Origin: Paludibacteraceae bacterium
GTDB lineage: Bacteria; Bacteroidota; Bacteroidia; Bacteroidales; Paludibacteraceae
Length of the DNA stretch: 64,000 bases
Assembly (NCBI GenBank): GCA_016937795.1
Contig: JAFGVV010000066.1
Span: 1 to 64,000 of the forward strand
Direction of reading: 5' to 3'
The translations under genes and the position numbers were made by a program. Below the pieces are notes generated by a model, which saw nothing but the letters and a program-made list of their open reading frames with translations, was not told the origin of the DNA and did no database searches. This document shows, piece by piece, positions 1 through 6,749 of the stretch (position 1 is its first letter; every line of letters starts with the position of its first letter).

Positions 1-32
1 CGATTACAGAAATGTAGTCGGGACTTTTTTTT
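1..32 (+). terminator. Rho-independent terminator of a gene left of the window
   Basis: An 8-bp stem (1-8 with 13-20, one G-U pair) closed by a GAAA tetraloop is followed by GGAC and eight T. The sequence after the stem suggests that the helix continues to the left beyond the window edge. It would end a rightward transcript whose gene is not visible. Confidence 0.6.
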
Positions 33-553
33 GTTGTCGGAAAATCAGTAGTGAAAGGAGAGAGGGTTAGAAAGTAAGAAGGTTAGAGGTAAGAAAGTAA
101 GAGATAAACGGGGGAATAGAGCAGACATGGAAACGAGTATATAGAATTTACACTGAGGTCATTAGGAGAAACTTCTGATTTACACTGAGAGTAAAAGAAA
201 ATTTCAGTTCAACTAAGAACTTTACTTGTTTTTTCTTAGTGTAATTTTTTTTGTTCAATATTATACTTTATTTATTCGTAATACATTTTCATATCAAATT
301 TACGTTAAGTTAGTATAGGTGCCAGATGATAATGTAGTGGCGATGCGTGAGGGATTGAAGTGGAAATGTTGGTGGGTATCTGAGTAAGGTACGAACGAGG
401 ATGCACACCGGCATTGGAACGGAAAGCCCGACCCGGAGGGGCACGCCCTGATTTGATTGTTATTTTTATGTTTCAGTGATTGTTTTTTATATTGTGTGGT
501 ATTGTGTTTTTGCTTTTGTTGGAGTATTTCGTGATTCAATAGCCATTTTTTTG
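33..553. other. Long intergenic region with short repeats, no credible gene
   Basis: No supported gene lies in these 520 bases. Seen here: degenerate purine-rich repeats of GGTTAG/AAGTAAGA at 65-104; two copies of ATTTACACTGAG (146-157 and 177-188), the second partly complementary to CTTAGTGTAA at 235-244, which runs into a T-tract and could act as a weak terminator; and a GC-rich block at 342-451 listed separately. Open frames on either strand have no recognisable protein features. Confidence 0.5.
342..451 (+). repeat. GC-rich block with two degenerate copies of a 25-26 nt motif
   Basis: Two related segments, 342-366 and 400-425, share the pattern GATGC, five variable bases, GG, then TTG and GGAAA about 12 and 20 bases in. 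The second copy continues into a strongly GC-rich stretch (426-451, containing GCCCGACCCGG and GGGGCACGCCC) in a very AT-rich intergenic region. From memory such blocks recur in Bacteroidota genomes, but I cannot verify that here. It could be a degenerate mobile repeat or part of a structured RNA. Confidence 0.4.
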
Positions 554-562
554 TACTTTTGC
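554..562 (+). promoter_or_regulatory. Promoter -7 box (TACTTTTGC) for the DUF5063-exonuclease-rlmI unit
   Basis: Matches the Bacteroidetes -7 consensus TAnnTTTG. It lies 22 bases before the start codon at 585. No clean TTTG -33 box is seen at the usual distance; TTTC at 527 is the nearest candidate. Confidence 0.55.
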
Positions 563-584
563 AGTTTGAATAAAACCGATATTT

Positions 585-1223
585 ATGTTTAACGAAGAAT
601 TGCCCGACCATGTTGTGTACAGCCAGCCTGTGATTGATTTTGTGACTGTGGTAGCTGAGACATGTATTTTTCTGGAAAATACATCGGAGGCTGGTCGCGA
701 TGAATTTATTGACAAAAGCGTAAAAATACTTTCACTGCTTTACCTCAAAACAGCTTTGCTCAGCAAGCCTGAGCCGGTGTTTGAAGATGGTGCGGAGCGT
801 TTTGTGACCGAGGAGGATTATTTGTTTGTTAAAGAGCAAATTGAACAACTCCTGGGGGCTGACGATTCTTATCTGGAGGTTTTTCACCCCGATATGGCGC
901 TTAGCGACACACCTATTGCGGCTTTAGTTTCTGAGAACATTGCTGATATCTATCAGGAAATAAAGGATTTTGCCGCCAATTATCAGACTGCCGATCACGA
1001 TGTAATGAATGATGCGTTGGTGGTTTGTCTCGAAGCTTTCACTGAGCACTGGGGGCAAAAGTTGCTGAATGCGCTCAGAGCTTTACATGCTTTGCGTTAC
1101 AGCGACAGTTTTGGTGCCGAAGAAACCGAAAGCCCTCAACCTGTGAAACTCGACAGAAATGCGTTTCTGGGATTTTTGCACGATGAGGAAGAAGAAAATG
1201 AATACGGAAAGTTGCTCGATTAA
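585..1223 (+). CDS. DUF5063 domain protein
   Basis: A 212-residue acidic cytoplasmic protein with no signal peptide or membrane segment. The N-terminal half (VVYSQPVIDFVTVVAETC, then a helical stretch around LSLLYLKTALL) and the C-terminal region (EAFTEHWGQKLLNALRALH) fit the mostly helical DUF5063 family found in Bacteroidota. The molecular function of the family is unknown to me. The gene is first in a three-gene unit with an RNase D-like exonuclease (27-base gap) and an rRNA methyltransferase, so a role linked to RNA metabolism is a guess from context only. The start at 585 is set by the promoter at 554-562 and leaves a short leader. Confidence 0.75.
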   Translation: MFNEELPDHVVYSQPVIDFVTVVAETCIFLENTSEAGRDEFIDKSVKILSLLYLKTALLSKPEPVFEDGAERFVTEEDYLFVKEQIEQLLGADDSYLEVFHPDMALSDTPIAALVSENIADIYQEIKDFAANYQTADHDVMNDALVVCLEAFTEHWGQKLLNALRALHALRYSDSFGAEETESPQPVKLDRNAFLGFLHDEEEENEYGKLLD

Positions 1224-1250
1224 CAGCGGGCTGAAAAATAACCGAGAAAT

Positions 1251-1931
1251 ATGTTTAAACCCAAAATTAGCAAGGAAGAATTAAACGCAATGCCAGTAGT
1301 GGCTTTTGCTGGCAAAATAACATTGGTGGACAGTCCCGAGAAAGTTGACAAGGCAATTGAAGAGATTCGGAGTGCCGGAATGGTTGGCGTAGATACTGAG
1401 ACAAAACCGTCGTTTACGCGTGGTACTTATCACAAAGTTTCACTGGTGCAAATCTCCACAACCGAACATTGTTATCTGTTTCGACTGAATAAAATGCCTT
1501 TTCCGCCTGCGCTCGGGAGTTTTTTGGCTGATGATTCGGTCGTAAAAGTGGGGCTGGCGCTACGTGACGACTTTGCCGGGCTTAACCGTCTTTATTCGTT
1601 TAAACCACAGAATTTTATCGACTTACAAAACATCGTAAAAAACTACGGCATACTTGAACTGGGTTTGCAGAAAATATACGCCATAGTATTTGGACGAAAA
1701 ATTTCGAAAGCACAAAGGCTTACCAATTGGGAAAGTACCGAGCTAACCGAACAACAGCAGATTTATGCTGCAACTGATGCCTGGGCAAGTCTGCTGATTT
1801 ATATGCAATTGCAAAAGGAAAAAAAACTTACCAAAAAACAGGTGGAAAAAGTGGTACTCGAAGTACTGGCACAGGAAGAAGAACTGAAACAACGACGTTT
1901 GATAGAAAAATCGCAGGAAAGCAATGCATAA
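1251..1931 (+). CDS. 3'-5' exonuclease, RNase D-like (DEDDy family)
   Basis: A 226-residue protein with the DEDD nuclease fold. Exo I is GVDTETKPSF (Asp and Glu near residues 48-50), exo II is the LRDD region (about residue 104), and exo III is YAATDAWASL, with the Tyr and Asp of the DEDDy subclass. It lacks the C-terminal HRDC domain of E. coli RNase D. The last 40 residues are a charged helix. Single-domain forms of this kind are common in Bacteroidota and probably trim RNA 3' ends or act on DNA; the substrate cannot be read from sequence. The stop overlaps the start of the next gene by 8 bases, so the two are probably translationally coupled. Confidence 0.85.
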   Translation: MFKPKISKEELNAMPVVAFAGKITLVDSPEKVDKAIEEIRSAGMVGVDTETKPSFTRGTYHKVSLVQISTTEHCYLFRLNKMPFPPALGSFLADDSVVKVGLALRDDFAGLNRLYSFKPQNFIDLQNIVKNYGILELGLQKIYAIVFGRKISKAQRLTNWESTELTEQQQIYAATDAWASLLIYMQLQKEKKLTKKQVEKVVLEVLAQEEELKQRRLIEKSQESNA

Positions 1932-3108
1932 AGTAATTTTAAAACCCAAAAAAGAAGAAAGCCTGCTCCGTTTTCATCCCTGGGTGTTTTCGGGAGCCAT
2001 TCATAGTATTCAGGGTAAACCTGCCGAAGGCGATTTGGTTGAGGTTTTCGATTGTCGCGACAACTTTTTGGCAACCGGTCATTATCAGATTGGCAGCATT
2101 GCGGTGCGCATAGTGAGTTTCCGTCAGCAGGAAATTACAGCTTCCTTTTGGGAAAAAAGAATTGCACGGGCTTATGAAATGCGTTGTGCATTAGGTCTGG
2201 TTACTACCGAAAACAATACTTACCGTCTGGTACATGGCGAAGGCGATTCGTTGCCGGGACTTATTGTGGATGTATACGACGATACTGCTGTAATGCAGGC
2301 ACATTCGATTGGTATGCACGAAACTCGTCATGAGCTGGCAAAAGCCATTGTAAAAATGGTGCCCGAAGTGAAAAATGTGTACTACAAATCGGAAACTACA
2401 TTACCTTTCAAAGCGCCTGTCGATCCGGAGGATGGTTATCTGATTGGGTCGGATACAAAGAAATATACTGCGCTCGAAAATGATTTACAGTTTAACGTGG
2501 ATTGGTTGCGCGGGCAAAAAACCGGATTTTTTATCGATCAGCGCGAAAATCGTGCATTGCTAGAAAGATATTCGAAAGGAAAATCGGTACTCAATATGTT
2601 TTGCTATACCGGAGGTTTTTCTGTGTATGCCATGCGTGGCGGAGCAAATCTGGTGCATTCGGTGGACAGTTCGGCCAAGGCGATGGAGATAACCGATAAA
2701 AATATTGCGCTCAACTTTAGCAATGATTCCCGTCACACTTCGTACGCCGAAGATGCATTTAAATTCTTGAATGGTATTCAGGATTCGGGTGTAAAGTACG
2801 ACCTGATTGTGCTCGACCCACCTGCATTTGCAAAACACCGCGAAGCATTGCGCAATGCGCTGAAAGGCTACAAACGGTTGAATGCAAAAGCTTTTGAACA
2901 AATAAAGCCGGGTGGCATTTTGTTCACATTTTCCTGCTCACAGGTAGTAAGTCGCGAACAATTTCGACTGGCGGTATTCAGTGCGGCAGCCGAATCGGGT
3001 CGTAATGTGCGCATTTTGCATCAGGTTACACAGCCCGCCGATCATCCTGTAAACATCTACCATCCCGAAGGCGAATATCTGAAAGGTTTGGTACTTTGGG
3101 TAGAGTAG
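1924..3108 (+). CDS. rlmI: Class I SAM-dependent rRNA (cytosine-5) methyltransferase, RlmI-like
   Basis: A 394-residue protein with an N-terminal PUA domain (about residues 1-75, FHPWVFSGAI) and a Rossmann methyltransferase domain with SAM motif I at LNMFCYTGGFSVYA (about 226-240). The catalytic-loop motif LDPPAFAKHREAL is near residue 297, and a later conserved Cys lies in FSCSQVVS. This order is typical of RlmI/RlmK-type enzymes, which form m5C in 23S rRNA; E. coli RlmI acts on C1962. The start at 1924 lies inside the preceding exonuclease gene. A strong hairpin terminator follows at 3131. The rlmI name is by family resemblance; the exact target base is not proven. Confidence 0.85.
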   Translation: MHKVILKPKKEESLLRFHPWVFSGAIHSIQGKPAEGDLVEVFDCRDNFLATGHYQIGSIAVRIVSFRQQEITASFWEKRIARAYEMRCALGLVTTENNTYRLVHGEGDSLPGLIVDVYDDTAVMQAHSIGMHETRHELAKAIVKMVPEVKNVYYKSETTLPFKAPVDPEDGYLIGSDTKKYTALENDLQFNVDWLRGQKTGFFIDQRENRALLERYSKGKSVLNMFCYTGGFSVYAMRGGANLVHSVDSSAKAMEITDKNIALNFSNDSRHTSYAEDAFKFLNGIQDSGVKYDLIVLDPPAFAKHREALRNALKGYKRLNAKAFEQIKPGGILFTFSCSQVVSREQFRLAVFSAAAESGRNVRILHQVTQPADHPVNIYHPEGEYLKGLVLWVE

Positions 3109-3130
3109 GTTTTTTTAAGCACCAAAATAA

Positions 3131-3170
3131 AACGGAACTAATTGTTAAATGCAATTACTTCCGTTTTTTT
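3131..3170. terminator. Terminator hairpin between rlmI and the pectinesterase gene
   Basis: AACGGAA (3131-3137) pairs with TTCCGTT (3158-3164), and an inner TAATTG/CAATTA stem extends it. Seven T follow. The genes converge here; the weaker A-tract on the left means it may also serve the leftward transcript. Confidence 0.8.
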
Positions 3171-3195
3171 GTTTAAAGGACAAGGGCTTTGTTTC

Positions 3196-6100
3196 TTATT
3201 TTACAATAACTTTTGTGGCCGATTGATTTTCACCATAAACAGCCTTTACAATCCAAAGACCTTTTCCTGTGCGAAAACTGCTGTCGCTCTGAATGGTTTT
3301 GGAGGCAAAGTGCGAACCGTCGGCAGCATAAATGCTGATTTGTGTTTGTTCGGTGATATTGCGTACTACTATTTGGTTGTCGATGACAGTAAGTTGTAAC
3401 GCTTCAGCTTTTTCTGGTTTTACAGACGTATTTGCATCAGGATCAGCAGCTATCAGTGCCGGAATCGGATCCCAGTTGTCACTTCCTTTTGTAAAGTTGA
3501 ATGTGTTGATTTCGGTACCATCCGTCAGTTGAGGAGAAGTCAGCGTAGTTGCCCACGCAGCGCGTTGCGAACTGTTGTTTTCGCCCGAGAGTTCAGTTGT
3601 TCCAAACTCATACATTTTTGCCGATTCGCCACTCAAAGTATTGTTCCAACCGACAGGGACAATAAGCGACTGTCCGTTATTGGCGGGGAAGTCGGTGGCT
3701 CCGATTTTTGTGTTGTAGAAAACCACTTCACTTGTAGCAGCAGCCCATGGACGGCCCAGGTATCCCGGTTTCGAAAGTGTAGTTGAAGCTGTTTCGGTAT
3801 TGGGTTGGGCTGAAGTAATGTGACAGGCATACATCAGATAGCCACGACCGCTGGTTTGTTGTGCTGCAGTAATATAAGCTACATCGGTGCTGGCGGCACT
3901 GGTGCTTATGGCCAGATCTGACTTATAGAATACAGCAGTCATTCCTCCGAATATGTAGTCGGTAGCCCCCATTATTGTTCCTTTGTAGACTACTACACGC
4001 GCTCCGGCTCCTCCAAAGAACGAGTCCTGGCGACCTATTACGCGGCATTTGTTCAGTACCACTTTGTCAATATTGTTCTTAATGGCAATGGCTGCTGCAC
4101 GTTCTACAAAACTTTTATCCTGTACCGAAATGTTTCCTTCGTCGGTTGGACGGACACCTTTGCTTCCGCTGGTCCACATTAGCACCACATCTTCCGATTC
4201 TTTTTTCGAAATGTATTGATTGAAAGAGTTTTCGAAAATAATTCCTTCGGCCTCAAAGCCGTTTGCTCCAACCACAACTGTGGCATTCCAGTACGATTCG
4301 TTGGTTGTTCCCGAACCTTTGTTTTCGTACGACAGGGAGCCGTTTTCCTTGTTTACAGTCAGAAGTTCAGCGTTCCATTTCTGGTCGGTTCCCATGCTGT
4401 AGTAGCTGTAGCCGTGACCATAATACGAAGTGATGCGCACAGCATTCGGGTCGATGTCAACACCTTTGTTGGCTAAAGCAATCGAAGGCGCTGCAGAAGC
4501 ATTTTTGAGCGTTACTTCAGGTTGATTAATGACCAGCATTTCTTCGTAGTTGCCCGGGTCAATCATCACAGTGACGCGTTGCCCGGATGTGCGCGACATT
4601 TTTGAAATAGCTGCAAGCGCGTCGTTTATGTTTTTGTATGTTTTGTCGGCGCCCACCTGCAAAGTAGCTGTGTAAGGCACTACAGTTTCAGTCGTAATGT
4701 CGGTAATGTAAGTTGTACCTGCACCCGAGCCAAAAGTGATGGTTGCAAAACCATTTTCTGTGCCCGGGTAAATATATTCTGTCGATTCAAACACATTTGT
4801 GCTTTTTGAAGCTGTGGTAATAGCTGTTTCACTTTCGATGCTGAAATCGGCAGTGTAATAATAAGTTACTCTTACTTTTTCGCCCACCATAACAGGGACT
4901 TTAATCGTGGCGGCCGGTTTGGCTGTGAGGTGACCTTTTGCTATCTCGTTGCTAATGGTGCCTGTAAATTCCATGCCTTTGTATTTGGTGGTGGAAGAGT
5001 TTATGGTCATATCATCGAACGACCAGTTATGCACAGGTTTGAACGCAATTGTTTTGCTTACAGCAGCATTTTCTACTTTGAGGTTTGAAGTAAGCGCTTG
5101 CATTACTGCAAAGTCGTTCAATCCCGATGCTTTTACGCTGTAAGTGCCGTTGCGCAGACTAATTCCGCTTGCCGAACTGAAATTATACACATAGCCTGTT
5201 TCGTTTAGATTAGTAAAACTTAATTGCAACAATGCTTCCTGTGCGCTTGTAAGTCCTGTAGTGCTTATTGCCACAGGATAAACAGGTTTTGCCGAGAATG
5301 CCAGATTTTTAGCAAGGTTACTGCCTACAATAGTCACTGTGTTGTCAATAAGTTCGTAGTCGTTCACGCCCGTAACACTGATGGTGTAGCTGGAATTATC
5401 CTCAAGTTGCACACTGTATTCGCCTGTGGTTTTGTTCAATACCGGAGTAGGTACATAGCTTGAGCTAACTGTTGGAGTAAACACCAATGTTGCATTAGTA
5501 ATAGCTGTGCTTAAACCCGAAACTGTTCCGGTGACATTGTAAAGTGTTACCTTTTTTAGCGAAAGATTGAAGGTTGTAGTATTTGCTTCTACCGTCAGAT
5601 TTTTTTCAGAAGTGATAATATAACCATTGACATCCTGCAGACTTACCGAATATGAATTTCCAACAGGTAAAGAAGCGTTGAAAGCATTGGCAGTTACATC
5701 ATAGGTCCACGATTTGCCATTGGTGTTGTTGAATACAACCTTATAACCGGCAGGAATGTCGGCGGCCTCCGTAATGTCTACTGTTCCGCTGATTGCAGCA
5801 TATTGGGCAGGTTTCCGATAGATGCGATAAAAGCTTGGTTTTCCTGACGAATCGAATATTTTATAATTGCCTGTAGTATTTGCACTAAATTTAACAGTGG
5901 CAAGTGTTGAAGTCAAATCGACTGAATGTGCCTGACCGGTAGGAGTCGATTCGTTGTTTACAAAGTTTAGAGTGCCTGTGGCATCTGCTTTGCTGAGTAA
6001 AATAACTTCGTCATCTTCATTCAGATCGATTAGGAAGAACCTGCGGGTTGGTGCCGGAGTGCCTGTTCCGTTTTGATATACACGTCCGGTATAGTCTGTA

Positions 6101-6405
6101 ACTCCCCCTAAGTTTTCATCATACCGTGTGATCAGAGAGTTGGTTGTGCGAAGTCTGTCGCCTGCAGGGTTGCCGATCCATTCTAGAATGCCAACTTTAA
6201 AATCGGGTAGTGTGTTCGATTTTGAACCCGGAGTGATAGTGGTTGCATACCAACTGTTGATGATCTCCACTGTAAGTTGATTGCTGTACAGTTCGGTATC
6301 TAATTGCTCAGCACCAAAGTCCCAAACATCTGTTTTTGGCGCGGTTGCGAATGTTGCCTGACTTGCAAACAACAATGCCATTAAAGAGTAAAGTAATTTT
6401 CTCAT
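3196..6405 (-). CDS. Secreted pectinesterase with T9SS sorting domain
   Basis: A 1069-residue exported protein that should demethylesterify homogalacturonan. A signal peptide (about 22 residues, LLYSLMALLFASQATFA) leads into roughly 550 residues of beta-rich repeats resembling carboxypeptidase-regulatory or Ig-like modules. The pectinesterase beta-helix runs from about residue 575 to 930. It carries GRQDSFF (near 791), GATDYIFG (near 813, catalytic Asp) and YLGRPW (near 882, Arg and Trp of the active site). The last 70 residues end in ATKVIVK and look like a type A T9SS sorting domain (IYAADGSHFASK), so it should cross the outer membrane by T9SS and be anchored or released. It is divergent from the LamG gene. 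It is much longer than a typical 300-400 residue pectinesterase because of the N-terminal modules. Confidence 0.9.
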   Translation of the reverse strand: MRKLLYSLMALLFASQATFATAPKTDVWDFGAEQLDTELYSNQLTVEIINSWYATTITPGSKSNTLPDFKVGILEWIGNPAGDRLRTTNSLITRYDENLGGVTDYTGRVYQNGTGTPAPTRRFFLIDLNEDDEVILLSKADATGTLNFVNNESTPTGQAHSVDLTSTLATVKFSANTTGNYKIFDSSGKPSFYRIYRKPAQYAAISGTVDITEAADIPAGYKVVFNNTNGKSWTYDVTANAFNASLPVGNSYSVSLQDVNGYIITSEKNLTVEANTTTFNLSLKKVTLYNVTGTVSGLSTAITNATLVFTPTVSSSYVPTPVLNKTTGEYSVQLEDNSSYTISVTGVNDYELIDNTVTIVGSNLAKNLAFSAKPVYPVAISTTGLTSAQEALLQLSFTNLNETGYVYNFSSASGISLRNGTYSVKASGLNDFAVMQALTSNLKVENAAVSKTIAFKPVHNWSFDDMTINSSTTKYKGMEFTGTISNEIAKGHLTAKPAATIKVPVMVGEKVRVTYYYTADFSIESETAITTASKSTNVFESTEYIYPGTENGFATITFGSGAGTTYITDITTETVVPYTATLQVGADKTYKNINDALAAISKMSRTSGQRVTVMIDPGNYEEMLVINQPEVTLKNASAAPSIALANKGVDIDPNAVRITSYYGHGYSYYSMGTDQKWNAELLTVNKENGSLSYENKGSGTTNESYWNATVVVGANGFEAEGIIFENSFNQYISKKESEDVVLMWTSGSKGVRPTDEGNISVQDKSFVERAAAIAIKNNIDKVVLNKCRVIGRQDSFFGGAGARVVVYKGTIMGATDYIFGGMTAVFYKSDLAISTSAASTDVAYITAAQQTSGRGYLMYACHITSAQPNTETASTTLSKPGYLGRPWAAATSEVVFYNTKIGATDFPANNGQSLIVPVGWNNTLSGESAKMYEFGTTELSGENNSSQRAAWATTLTSPQLTDGTEINTFNFTKGSDNWDPIPALIAADPDANTSVKPEKAEALQLTVIDNQIVVRNITEQTQISIYAADGSHFASKTIQSDSSFRTGKGLWIVKAVYGENQSATKVIVK

Positions 6406-6476
6406 GTTTAATAATTGTTTTTAAGGATTATATAAATTTTTCTTTTGAATTAAAATATGAAATAATATTTCGTTAC

Positions 6477-6485
6477 GCAAAAATA
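6477..6485 (-). promoter_or_regulatory. Promoter -7 box for the pectinesterase gene
   Basis: Reads TATTTTTGC on the minus strand, matching TAnnTTTG, about 70 bases upstream of the start at 6405. No convincing -33 box is seen. Confidence 0.5.
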
Positions 6486-6667
6486 GTTTTGTTTAAATGA
6501 AGTAATGTGTATTAATTATCATTTTTTGATTACTAAATAAAGCCTTGTAAAATAAACTAGATAAAAACAAAAGCATCATGTTTTCAAACTAATTAATTAT
6601 TTGATCAGTTTCTGTTAATGTATACATATTTGACTTGTTTTTCCACATTACAAAATTGGTTTACCAC

Positions 6668-6675
6668 TATTTTTG
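6668..6675 (+). promoter_or_regulatory. Promoter -7 box for the LamG-repeat gene
   Basis: TATTTTTG matches the TAnnTTTG consensus, 74 bases before the start codon at 6750, giving a leader of roughly 65 bases. Confidence 0.5.
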
Positions 6676-6749
6676 TAACGACTTACAGTAAGTAAGACAT
6701 GTTCTTTATGTTTCAACTATTCAATGATTATTATTAAATTATAAGTGTT

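Larger units (their letters stand above)
6406..6749. other. Divergent AT-rich promoter region between two T9SS cargo genes
   Basis: A 344-base gap without genes. It contains the leftward -7 box at 6477-6485, the rightward one at 6668-6675, and a small TTAC/GTAA hairpin at 6683-6695 just after the predicted rightward transcription start. No binding site for a known regulator can be named. Confidence 0.55.

Noticed and set aside
300..611. 103-codon minus-strand open frame upstream of the DUF5063 gene
   Set aside because: It covers the promoter and start of the DUF5063 gene, has no family resemblance and low-complexity composition.
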